64,000 nt of DNA from Arenibacter antarcticus (lineage in GTDB: Bacteria; Bacteroidota; Bacteroidia; Flavobacteriales; Flavobacteriaceae). The notes beneath the pieces are model-generated. The model did no database searches. It saw nothing but the letters and a program-made list of their open reading frames with translations, and was not told where the DNA came from. The stretch covers positions 3,210,001-3,274,000 of the forward strand of contig NZ_CP166679.1 of the NCBI RefSeq assembly GCF_041320605.1, read 5' to 3'. Shown here in pieces: positions 8,960 through 16,149 of this stretch (positions are counted from its first letter, which is position 1; the number at the start of each line of letters is the position of its first letter). A program made the translations under genes and the position numbers.

Positions 8960-9700
8960 ATATCGGGAGTTGTGGGCGATAAAGAGACAAGCTCGACACT
9001 TCGTGACAAATCCCGATATTTTCTCTTAGGTAAATGAAATCTAGGTCACCGTCCCAATCAAAGTCGGACATATTAGAACTGGGATTCTGCTAGAGGTCTA
9101 TTGGTTGAATGTAGGCTAATATTTTCTCTTTATTCACGCATTACGTCCTCATTAGAAATAAATGAAGATAGCCACATAGATCTCAATTGGACCAGTACCC
9201 CATATCCTTAAAGGCATTATTCCCATCCGTATTCTTTTCAACTGCTTATACTAACTATAAGGTCTTCATCCCTATCGTCAGCATTATACACCTATTTCCA
9301 ATGGTTAAATCGCTCTTTGTATTTGTCTAGTTTTTCTGAAGCAATATAGATACCGGTTAGACAGATATACTCGAATTTCCTCAATCGATGCTCGATCTCA
9401 AGACATTCGGTTCTCCTTTCATTTAGAAAACTTAAATATTATGTATCCCATCCTCAATTTCTATGGGTTTATTCAAAATGGGGTTAAGGGATTCATTTCC
9501 AGTTATATTCTCAAAAAATTTGTTTCGTAAATAAACTCGTCCGTAAAGGGCCTTGATTTCTATGTCACTGTCCAAGTCGTAATCCTTTAGAATCTGATTT
9601 GCCCATAAATAGGGTAGCGGCTAGGTCCGTAGTTTGTATGGTGTCTTTATGATTTAGTCTAATTCGTTGTTCCTGACTGCCTTAACCTTGTGTGTTTCAA
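8960..9700 (-). pseudogene. Decayed FG-GAP/VCBS repeat protein gene
   Basis: On the minus strand several separate frames show the calcium-binding FG-GAP signature DxDxDGDxD. Examples are KDYDLDSDIEIKALYG near 9540-9590, followed by YLRNKFFENITGNESLNP; DDRDEDLIVSI near 9250-9280; and SDFDWDGDLDFIYLRENIG near 9010-9070. Stop codons and frame changes separate them, so no long reading frame survives. Intact relatives are secreted or surface beta-propeller proteins. The decayed gene lies directly upstream of the tRNA that was used as an integration site. Confidence 0.6.
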
Positions 9701-9947
9701 GATAAAAAAGGATAGTAGGGGGAAATAATACCTTTCAATTTTGATTTTCTGTTTATTGTTTAAACTGGGTATTTTTATTCAATTGGCGGTTAGGAGGGGT
9801 TATTTTAGGATTTTAAGAGAATCTGATAAGCCTTTAATAGAGAAGATATTCAAGGTTTATTTTAATTGTTTGTGTTGAAATTGAGTCGGTTACAATAGAA
9901 AGCTTAATTTTTCCTCAGATTCTCTGGTAATTATCATTGAACTTTGT

Positions 9948-9955
9948 TATTTTTG
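9948..9955 (+). promoter_or_regulatory. -7 box of the tRNA-Pro promoter
   Basis: TATTTTTG matches TAnnTTTG exactly and ends 12 bases before the first base of the tRNA. A -33 TTTG at the expected distance is not obvious. Confidence 0.45.
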
Positions 9956-9967
9956 CAGTCGGATTTT

Positions 9968-10045
<78 letters not shown>

Positions 10046-10066
10046 ACATTTTCATGTAATTGCATT

Positions 10067-10097
10067 AAGCTGTTAATCGACTGATTAGCAGCTTTTT
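10067..10097 (+). terminator. Rho-independent terminator after tRNA-Pro
   Basis: An inverted repeat (AAGCTG.TAATC with GATTA.CAGCTT and a 4-base loop) is followed by TTTTT. It lies inside the integrated element, so the element supplies a terminator to the tRNA it entered. Confidence 0.7.
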
Positions 10098-10266
10098 GCG
10101 TTTTCAGGGGTATCATGAGAAATCACATGAAACCACCTAAAAACTACCGAAACGTGTTGAATACGGGATTTTTTATACCTCCTAAATGTCGTATCTTGAA
10201 GTAGCTTCTGAGGGTATTTACTGCGTGTTTTTACTTTCTAATTTCACTAATCTAAAGCTACCTATC

Positions 10267-11493
10267 ATGTTGGAAAACAGTAGATTATATGTTTTGTTCT
10301 TCACTAGAAAACACAATAGAGAAAGCGATAAATTAAAATTATATGCACGTGTAACAGTAGGTGGAACACGGTGTGAATACAGTTTAAATCGGGATTTAAA
10401 AGCCAGTTTATGGGATAATAACCGGAAAAGAGGGAAGGGATTTTCTAAATATGTGCTGTCACTGAACAATTATTTAGATCAGATTTTCGCCGGATTATAT
10501 GAGGCGCATCGTCAACTTTTAGATGAAGGCAAGGTTATTTCTTCTGCCTTGGTAAAGGCCAGGTATTATGGGGAAGAGGAGGAGGAGGGAAAAACCTTGC
10601 TCGATTTGATTACCTATCATAACTCCACTATGCATACTTCCCTAAAGCCGGGGACCATGAAAAATTATTATAGTACGGAGCGGTGTATAAAAAAATTCCT
10701 TGAGGACGAATATCGGATGGAAGACATTCCGCTTAAAAAATTGAATTATCGTTTTATTGTGGATTTTGAGCAGTATGTACGGGAATATAAACCTGCTACA
10801 CGCATGGGCTGTGCTAATAACGGAGCCATGAAGCATATGGAGCGATTGAAAAAGATGTCGAGGCTGGGGGTACGATTGGAATGGTTGGACAAGGATCCAT
10901 TCATCAACTTTAAACTTAAATTTAATAAAACAGAACGCCATTTTCTAACAGAACGGGAGATAAAACTAATCCAAGAAACCACTTTTAAGGAGCCTAGCTA
11001 TGAGATGATCAAGGACCTTTTTGTTTTTGCCTGTTATACGGGGCTCTCCTATATTGATGTAAAGGAACTGAAGACAAATCATTTGGTCATTGGTCGTGAT
11101 GGGGGAGACTGGTTATTTACCAAAAGGGAGAAGACCGATGAACCTTTAAAAATCCCCTTGCTGCCAATAGCAAAGAAAATTATAGAAAAGTATAAGGAGA
11201 TTCCTGACATTAAGGCCAATGGTCAACTGCTACCTATTTATAGTAATCATATGATCAATCGGACTTTGAAAGATATTGCCAAGGCCTGTGGTATTCGAAA
11301 AAACTTGACATTTCATGTTGCACGGCACACCTTTGCCACTGCAATTACACTATCCAATGGAGTACCCCTTGAAACGGTTTCTAAACTTTTGGGGCATTCC
11401 AAACTGTCTACCACCCAAATTTACGCAAGGGTACTCGAAAAGAAGATAGGAGAGGATATGCAGAATTTGATGGTGCGTTTAAAGGAGAGGTAG
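10267..11493 (+). CDS. Tyrosine recombinase/integrase, CTnDOT-like
   Basis: I prefer the ATG at 10267, since the family typically starts just before the arm-binding segment SRLYVLFFTRKHNRESDKLK; the frame is open back to 10186. The 408-residue product has the usual arm-binding, SAM-like core-binding (about residues 110-210) and catalytic domains. The catalytic motifs HVARHTFAT (His, Arg), LGHSKLSTTQIYARV (His and the Tyr nucleophile) are present. The first catalytic Arg is replaced by Ser in CYTGLSYIDVKEL, as in Bacteroidetes CTnDOT-type integrases. It sits next to the tRNA-Pro attachment site and should catalyse integration and excision. Confidence 0.93.
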   Translation: MLENSRLYVLFFTRKHNRESDKLKLYARVTVGGTRCEYSLNRDLKASLWDNNRKRGKGFSKYVLSLNNYLDQIFAGLYEAHRQLLDEGKVISSALVKARYYGEEEEEGKTLLDLITYHNSTMHTSLKPGTMKNYYSTERCIKKFLEDEYRMEDIPLKKLNYRFIVDFEQYVREYKPATRMGCANNGAMKHMERLKKMSRLGVRLEWLDKDPFINFKLKFNKTERHFLTEREIKLIQETTFKEPSYEMIKDLFVFACYTGLSYIDVKELKTNHLVIGRDGGDWLFTKREKTDEPLKIPLLPIAKKIIEKYKEIPDIKANGQLLPIYSNHMINRTLKDIAKACGIRKNLTFHVARHTFATAITLSNGVPLETVSKLLGHSKLSTTQIYARVLEKKIGEDMQNLMVRLKER

Positions 11494-11853
11494 AATCAAA
11501 GTGCTATTGAAAAAAGAATAAATGTAAGTAGCATGTGGTAGGATAAATTAACCCCCCAAATCTTACCCAAGAACTTTGCGCCTGGATCCTGTTCGATTTT
11601 TATAGCGTTCGGGAAGATAAGGGTAAAGCAAAAATCGAGCAGGGCGCATTTGCTTACGTTTATTTGGGACAATATCTCTTTATGTCCATGGTAATTAACT
11701 GTGCGCTGGCAAGGATAATGGCTTGGGCGTTTTTTCTACGCTCCATGCTTTTATGAGTGGTCCTGAGGAGGTTTAAAAATCCAGCGATTTTTCAACTTCC
11801 GCAGGGACTGGATTTATTTTTCGATATCATCCAATAGCGTTATCCTAGTGCAC
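11494..11853. other. Gap between integrase and mobilisation gene
   Basis: This 360-bp stretch separates convergent genes. It contains an open but start-less plus-strand frame of 69 codons (11547-11756) and a near-perfect 14-bp inverted repeat (11588-11601 with 11630-11643, one G-T pair, 28-base spacer). In related elements a relaxase gene often follows bfmA at this position; none is visible. Confidence 0.4.
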
Positions 11854-12387
11854 TTATTTTTCTATCTTAATTTTAAGCTTTTCAAAATCTTTAGGGTCTA
11901 TATCCAATTGCACCTTGTTTAGCAGGGCTTTTAATTCTGCCCTATTTTGTTTTAGGCCACGCTTAAGATTGGTGTTCTCCCGCTCCAGGATCAAGGCTTG
12001 ATCTACCTTTTTATAAAACACATCCATTTCCGGGTCATGATCATGACTCCCGATCAGCAAGGGTGCTTGTTCCGGCTTCTTTTGGTGCGAATGTTCAAAG
12101 AGAAGTTCGAGCATTGATTTTGTGGGCTTGGTCTGATTTTTTTCGATCTCACGGATAATGGCTATTACCGCTTCCGTTCGTCTCCTATTCTTTAGGATTT
12201 CCTTGCTAATACTCTTTTCAAATTTTTCCGATGGTAAAAATCCGTGCCATTCAAAAAAGTTAATGACCATCTCCATCGACTCCGAATAGGAGTTGGACAC
12301 TTTTTTGGAAAAACGTTTGAACCGTTGGGCGGTATTCCGTCTAAACCGTATCGTATAAAAATTATCCATTGGGTCATATTTTTTCAA
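11854..12387 (-). CDS. BfmA/BtgA family accessory mobilisation protein
   Basis: The 177-residue protein matches the Bacteroidetes BfmA/BtgA pattern: an N-terminal ribbon-helix-helix-like region (FYTIRFRRNTAQRFKRFSKK, residues 11-30), then SESMEMVINFFEWHGFLP, and a C-terminal coiled coil (residues 130-177). Known members bind oriT DNA beside a relaxase in mobilisable elements. No relaxase gene is seen here, so transfer would need one supplied in trans. The frame is terminated before the island's convergent integrase. Confidence 0.75.
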   Translation of the reverse strand: MKKYDPMDNFYTIRFRRNTAQRFKRFSKKVSNSYSESMEMVINFFEWHGFLPSEKFEKSISKEILKNRRRTEAVIAIIREIEKNQTKPTKSMLELLFEHSHQKKPEQAPLLIGSHDHDPEMDVFYKKVDQALILERENTNLKRGLKQNRAELKALLNKVQLDIDPKDFEKLKIKIEK

Positions 12388-12616
12388 TGTTCTTAGGGGC
12401 TATCGATGGTTTTGACCCATTGAACAGGATTCTTATAAAAATTAAAAACTCACCCAATCCCTATAAACAAAGGCCTTGCGAAGCAAAATATCATAGTAAC
12501 GTCGCTTTAGCGCGTTACCCTCTTGCTATTCCCCCTTCTTTGTTTCATCTCGGTCTGGAATACCTTTGTTAGAACCAAAACATTGATCCAATTGAATATT
12601 CCTTTTCTTTGACCAG
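12388..12616. promoter_or_regulatory. Candidate oriT/regulatory region with hairpin
   Basis: The gap upstream of bfmA contains a hairpin: GTAACG (12496-12501), a bulged T, CGC, a TTTA loop, GCG and CGTTAC (12513-12518). Accessory mobilisation proteins usually bind near their own gene, so this is a reasonable place for oriT. No nick site can be identified by eye. Confidence 0.3.
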
Positions 12617-13279
12617 CTATTTTCTTCGACTAGGACCGTCCAATTTTAACTGGTTGAACATTCTGATAAACCGATCCGAAATTTGTGTTCCGTACCGGTT
12701 TTCTATCTGGGCAAAACTCAGGTTGGTTGTTACATGTGTCTTTGTGCCCAAACTTTCAAAGTTGCGATAACGGTTCAATAGGATCCGGACAAATATTTCC
12801 TCCTTTCCGTACTGGTACACATTGTTTCCCACGGTTTCAGTTCCCAGGTCATCGAAGAGAAATGTCCCCTTGGAATAATAATCAATTACCTCGTCCTTGT
12901 TTCTTACGGCATTGTATTTCGCAACCACCTCTTGTGCCCCGATGATGGGAAACCACAATTCAGGTATCCGATATTGTTTGGACATGTTCTGGATGATCTT
13001 AAAGCTCGATGTCTTGCCTGTTCCGTAGGATCCAAAGACCAACAATCCTTTTCTAAGCGATATGTTATCCAGAACTTCGAATTTGGGATCACCGTTCCAA
13101 TACTTACAGAAATGCCCTAAGAAGTTCTTATTGGTAGCGTCTACCTCGAAATGGAGCTCCATAAGGGCGTAAAACTCTACTGCCGACTTAAAAAAAACTT
13201 TTTTAAAGAGCTCTAGGTTGCATAGCGGTTTGCGGGCTGTTTGTTTTTCCGATAATTGATCTAACCATCCCTTTTCCAT
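12617..13279 (-). CDS. DnaC/IstB-like AAA+ ATPase (helicase loader)
   Basis: The protein has 220 residues with Walker A GSYGTGKTS (83-91), Walker B FLFDDLGTE (140-148) and a sensor region THVTTNLSFAQIENRYG. This is the architecture of DnaC-like loaders and IstB-type ATPases. No transposase partner is present; instead it follows an HTH protein, as in replication modules of Bacteroidetes plasmids and integrative elements. The two genes are 5 bp apart and probably form one transcript with the excisionase gene. Confidence 0.8.
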   Translation of the reverse strand: MEKGWLDQLSEKQTARKPLCNLELFKKVFFKSAVEFYALMELHFEVDATNKNFLGHFCKYWNGDPKFEVLDNISLRKGLLVFGSYGTGKTSSFKIIQNMSKQYRIPELWFPIIGAQEVVAKYNAVRNKDEVIDYYSKGTFLFDDLGTETVGNNVYQYGKEEIFVRILLNRYRNFESLGTKTHVTTNLSFAQIENRYGTQISDRFIRMFNQLKLDGPSRRK

Positions 13280-13284
13280 ATCGC

Positions 13285-13743
13285 TTATTCTAAGATTGGA
13301 CTTCTATTTTCTTTCTCTTCTTTTAAAAAGGTAAATTGTTTTGTTTCTTGTTTTTTAACTTGTTTATTATGTTGGACACTTTTGTCGATGCTGCCCCGAC
13401 AGAAACGTCTAGGCTGTCCAGACACTTTTGTCCTGTCAGGCTCGCCAGTATTGACACTGAAACGCAGCAAACTTTTCAGATAGCGCTTCCTGCCATTAAA
13501 GGAGGTTTCTTCTATCCAGCCCAAATTCTTTAGCTCGGATATGTACCTGCTGACCTGACGTTCGGAAATATGCAGAAATGAAGCGATGTGCTTGTTAGAC
13601 ATATAGCATTCCCTCCCATTTTCGGTGAAGCTGTGTATCTCCAAAAACAAGATCTTTGCATACCAGTTTGCCTCCGAATTCAAGTAGATCGATCTCGGTA
13701 TCCAGATTCCTTTAAAATTTCTATCTGATTTTTCCGTAACCAT
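13285..13743 (-). CDS. Winged-helix replication initiator-like protein
   Basis: This is a 152-residue protein. Residues 14-95 resemble the N-terminal winged helix of RepA/DnaD-type initiators: GIWIPRSIYLN, then AKILFLEIHSF, and the recognition helix region ISERQVSRYISELKNLGWIEE. The C-terminal part is basic and low in complexity. It lies directly upstream of the DnaC-like loader, which supports a replication role for the excised element. It could instead be a regulator. Confidence 0.65.
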   Translation of the reverse strand: MVTEKSDRNFKGIWIPRSIYLNSEANWYAKILFLEIHSFTENGRECYMSNKHIASFLHISERQVSRYISELKNLGWIEETSFNGRKRYLKSLLRFSVNTGEPDRTKVSGQPRRFCRGSIDKSVQHNKQVKKQETKQFTFLKEEKENRSPILE

Positions 13744-13753
13744 GGGGATTCAA

Positions 13754-14044
13754 TTATTTCCTGTTCTTCAACAGGGACTCATTGAACTGGTGCTCCAAGG
13801 TCTCATCAGAAAGATGGGGTTCCCCCAATAGCCAAGCGTCAATGGCATCTTTGTCAAAGAATTTCTGACGGATATGGGGATTGTTGCCCATGGGGATCAA
13901 CTTTAGTTGGGTCAGTTTGTAGATCTTGCTTTTGGAGAGTCCTGTATACAGTGCCAGGTCTTCCACGTTCATTGTTTTCTTGTTGTGGGAAAGTAGGCCC
14001 TTGATATCCGTTAAGAGGTCCACCACTTTTTCTTGTTCTTCCAT
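13754..14044 (-). CDS. Excisionase-like HTH protein (copy 1)
   Basis: The 96-residue protein has a MerR/excisionase-type HTH (MNVEDLALYTGLSKSKIYKL, residues 25-44), followed by a wing region with GNNPHIRQKFFDKDAIDAWL. Such proteins assist excision or regulate the element. It is a near-duplicate of the protein at 23740-24033: about ten differences in 96 positions. It heads the minus-strand replication/mobilisation operon. Confidence 0.85.
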   Translation of the reverse strand: MEEQEKVVDLLTDIKGLLSHNKKTMNVEDLALYTGLSKSKIYKLTQLKLIPMGNNPHIRQKFFDKDAIDAWLLGEPHLSDETLEHQFNESLLKNRK

Positions 14045-14059
14045 GATATTTGCTTTATG

Positions 14060-14085
14060 GTTTCCTTCAAATTAGAGAAGGAAAC
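14060..14085. promoter_or_regulatory. Operator palindrome upstream of excisionase copy 1
   Basis: A perfect 9-bp inverted repeat (GTTTCCTTC at 14060-14068 and GAAGGAAAC at 14077-14085) with an 8-base spacer lies 15 bases upstream of the start codon. The second excisionase gene has the same palindrome at nearly the same distance, which makes autoregulation likely. Confidence 0.6.
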
Positions 14086-14280
14086 AGCCCCAAAAGAAAC
14101 TGGGTAAAACTTTAACTAATAAAAACGATGGTTTTTGAGGGATTGACAACGATTTTTAAAAATCGGTTCGAATAACGCAACACGCAATTGTCATGTGATA
14201 CTGTTTGATGGAAGAAAGGGCTTATTATTAATTGAAGCAAGATTTAAGTATTCCCATTGAGGCGGCACCAATAACTTATC

Positions 14281-14372
14281 TAAACAACCCTTGAAGTAAA
14301 CGATTGGGGATTTTTTGAAAGTCTAATTGAACGTGGGGTTAAATAAACTTTAGAGGATCGGAATTTTGTCCC
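14281..14372 (+). repeat. Repeat A, left of the mer module
   Basis: About 92 bp aligns in the same orientation with 15870-15962; the first 25 bases differ at one position, and the rest is roughly three-quarters identical. The two copies bracket the arsR-merTP-GDCCVxC genes. Confidence 0.7.
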
Positions 14373-14395
14373 ATAAAACGAAACTTTTATGGGAC
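14368..14395. terminator. Perfect hairpin after the mer module
   Basis: An 11-bp perfect stem (GTCCCATAAAA at 14368-14378 with TTTTATGGGAC at 14385-14395) and a 6-base loop follow the last gene of the minus-strand mer module. A U tract is lacking. A related weaker hairpin lies at 22891-22919. Confidence 0.5.
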
Positions 14396-14418
14396 TACCG
14401 TTAGATTAGTTTCCTTAG

Positions 14419-14628
14419 CTAATTACAGCAACCTGACCCTTCCTGAATTGGTGGACAAGCAACAGTTCCATAGGAGCAATAAACACAACAATCGCCTTCT
14501 TTTGGCTTTAGCAATGTTTTACAATTTTTACATTCGTAGAAGAACTGGCAGGCAGTTGTGGGCATCTTCTCTGTTGCTCGATGACCGCACTTAGGGCAGG
14601 TGATTGTGGATTCTAACTTTATTTCCAT
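14419..14628 (-). CDS. GDCCVxC domain protein (mercury-resistance associated)
   Basis: This 69-residue Cys-rich protein carries the family signature GDCCVYCSYGT (residues 46-56), followed by CPPIQ, plus an N-terminal zinc-ribbon-like CPKCGH...CKNCK. It ends with CC. In some homologues a Cys of the signature is selenocysteine; here all are Cys codons. The family commonly sits beside merTP. It overlaps the merTP stop by one base. Its role is unknown but metal or mercury binding is likely. Confidence 0.85.
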   Translation of the reverse strand: MEIKLESTITCPKCGHRATEKMPTTACQFFYECKNCKTLLKPKEGDCCVYCSYGTVACPPIQEGSGCCN

Positions 14629-15236
14629 TATTTAATTATTTTGTATCCTGTGCTCAGGATGGCGGTTTCTATTTCTTCAAGGTTCACCTTGGTTTCATCG
14701 TATTTTACGATTGTATTAGCTGCCTCATAATCTGCCTTAACATGGAGTATTCCATCAAGTTTGCTAACTTCACTTTCAATATGTGCTTCGCAACCTTCAC
14801 AGGTCATTCCTGCTATGGTTACCCTTATTTCTTTAACCTTCGATTGATCCGTGTATAAGATTTCCTTACTAGAATCTGGACTGAAATAAAAAATATGGGA
14901 ATAGGATGGAAATGTTAACATCAACCCCGCAAATACCGTAATTATAAATAGGAAGGATTTGGATTGCCAAAAAGATGGTTTTGCATCATCCTCACAAGCA
15001 CAGTCGATTTCCTCCTGGGTTTTTGGTCGAAGTTTCTGATACCAGGCAAAAACCAATACAACGATTGTTAGGCCGAATAGATAAGGCCGATACGGTTCCA
15101 CCCAAGAAAAGGTGGATGCAATGCCGCTTGTTCCTGCTATCAATGCCAGAACTGGGGTGATACAACATATTGATGCAGCTATGGCCGTAAATATTCCAGC
15201 GTAAGCTGCCCTGTTCGAAGTTTTTCCTGTTTCCAT
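14628..15236 (-). CDS. MerTP: fused mercuric ion transporter
   Basis: The 202-residue protein joins a MerT-like membrane part to a MerP-like heavy-metal-associated domain. MerT features are the Cys pair in the first helix (SICCITPVLA, C24/C25) and a cytoplasmic Cys pair (C79, C81). The C-terminal HMA domain has GMTCEGCEAH (C146, C149). Such fusions import Hg(II) to the cytoplasm. The start is 1 bp after the arsR stop, so the genes are cotranscribed. No merA reductase or merB lyase is present in the window. Confidence 0.9.
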   Translation of the reverse strand: METGKTSNRAAYAGIFTAIAASICCITPVLALIAGTSGIASTFSWVEPYRPYLFGLTIVVLVFAWYQKLRPKTQEEIDCACEDDAKPSFWQSKSFLFIITVFAGLMLTFPSYSHIFYFSPDSSKEILYTDQSKVKEIRVTIAGMTCEGCEAHIESEVSKLDGILHVKADYEAANTIVKYDETKVNLEEIETAILSTGYKIIK

Positions 15237-15237
15237 A

Positions 15238-15609
15238 TTATGCTATTTTTCGATTGCTGTCAATTGTTGAGAGGGCATTATTCAACACAGTGGTGTTTTC
15301 CTTGACCAAAGAGTAATAAAGTGTTTGGCCATCACGCCTCATTCGGATGACCCCTGCATCTTTCATCTTACGGATATGCTGGGAAACCGCAGGAGCGCTC
15401 ATTTCTAGTATATCCGCAATATCACAAGGGCAAAGCTCTTCTTCCATATTTAAAAGGAAAAGAATTTTCAAGCGCACCTCACTTCCCGCCAATGCAAATA
15501 TTCTGCTTATCTCCTGAAAACCGGAGGATGAGTTTTGTATGGTTTCTTTACATCTTGTGAGCTGCTTATGGTCAGCCTCTTTACGGGTACAGGATATTTC
15601 TAGTTTCAT
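15238..15609 (-). CDS. ArsR/SmtB family metal-responsive repressor
   Basis: The 123-residue protein has a winged HTH (APAVSQHIRKMKDAGVIRMR) and the metal-sensing ELCPCD motif on helix 3 (C60, C62), like ArsR and CadC-type sensors. It heads the minus-strand arsR-merTP-GDCCVxC unit and probably represses it until metal binds. A small leader reading frame ends exactly 10 bases upstream; the same leader precedes fabF at 41.4 kb. Confidence 0.92.
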   Translation of the reverse strand: MKLEISCTRKEADHKQLTRCKETIQNSSSGFQEISRIFALAGSEVRLKILFLLNMEEELCPCDIADILEMSAPAVSQHIRKMKDAGVIRMRRDGQTLYYSLVKENTTVLNNALSTIDSNRKIA

Positions 15610-15619
15610 ATGTAGCTAT

Positions 15620-15739
15620 TTATTGCTTTTTAACGGTCATACTTCGGCTGCACCTGCCTACGGCAGGTAAACTAGCCTGACGGCAGTCAGGTTCACATAT
15701 CTTCATTCGGAATTGCGAGCAGTTTTCGGTTTTACTCAT
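15620..15739 (-). CDS. Leader small ORF upstream of arsR (39 codons, palindrome-bearing)
   Basis: The frame begins MSKTENCSQFRMKICE, continues with 17 residues encoded by a palindromic insertion (CCTGAC...GTCAGG and ACCTGCC...GGCAGGT), and ends MTVKKQ. Outside the insertion it matches the leader at 41325-41399 at the DNA and peptide level, including the preceding ATGAAATGAG (15735-15744) and the 10-base gap to the next start codon. It may be a translated leader peptide or a non-coding cis element. Confidence 0.45.
   Translation of the reverse strand: MSKTENCSQFRMKICEPDCRQASLPAVGRCSRSMTVKKQ
15652..15691. repeat. Pair of short palindromes inserted in the arsR leader
   Basis: Two small hairpins, ACCTGCC/GGCAGGT with a 3-base loop (15652-15668) and CCTGAC/GTCAGG with a 4-base loop (15676-15691), lie in tandem. 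They are absent from the otherwise matching leader of fabF. Such CCTGCC-type palindromes look like dispersed REP-like elements. Confidence 0.6.
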
Positions 15740-15850
15740 TTCATAGTAAGGTTTTTGTCGGCCAATAAAATATCACCTTACGTAATTAAGCAAATACTTA
15801 AATATAAATATTTGTTAAGATAGATTTTGTTCAGTAATAAAGCCGGCTTT

Positions 15851-15962
15851 CGGAACTTAAAAGTATATTTAAACGACCCTTGAAGTAAACGATTTGGAAA
15901 TTATTCGAAAGTCTAAATAAATCCGGGGTTAAGTAAACCATAAAGGTGAGGTGTTTTGTTCC
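15851..15962 (+). repeat. Repeat B, between the mer and czc modules
   Basis: Bases 15870-15962 match repeat A (14281-14372) in direct orientation. Bases 15851-15880 also match repeat C (22998-23028). Copies A, B and C thus separate the mobility, mer, czc and right-end segments of the island. Confidence 0.7.
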
Positions 15963-16149
15963 ACCGTAAAACCTTCGTTTTGATCTTAGAAAGGTTATAA
16001 GTCCAAAAATTTTAATTGGATCAATGCAATGTCTACAGTGATTCTTAAATTAGGCCAATACTCCGAGCCAAATAGACCTTGGCAAACAATTTGTTGCGCA
16101 AGGTCTGATATGGTTCAGGTATTTGATCCAAGAAAATTTTTAATTTCAT

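Larger units (their letters stand above)
14086..14418. other. Gap holding repeat A and a hairpin
   Basis: This region marks the switch from the mobility module to the metal cargo. It contains direct repeat A and the hairpin at 14368-14395. No gene is seen in the remainder. Confidence 0.5.
15610..16149. other. Leader and intergenic region between arsR and czcA
   Basis: It holds the arsR leader (15610-15744), the two small palindromes at 15652-15668 and 15676-15691, repeat B (15851-15962) and a copy of the GTTGCGCAAGGTCTG motif at 16093-16107. I see no further gene; short frames here lack support. Confidence 0.5.

Noticed and set aside
8850-9071. 73-residue minus-strand protein containing SDFDWDGDLDFIYLRENIG
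   Set aside because: Not an intact gene: only the first 20 or so residues match an FG-GAP unit, and the rest runs antisense to the small gene at 8731-8946. It was folded into the decayed FG-GAP entry.
12617-13279. IstB transposition helper of an IS21-type element
   Set aside because: No IstA transposase or terminal repeats are nearby, and the gene follows an initiator-like HTH protein, which favours a replication loader.
14470-14490. Selenocysteine in the GDCCVxC protein
   Set aside because: The relevant codons are ordinary Cys codons with no in-frame TGA, so a selenoprotein is not supported here.
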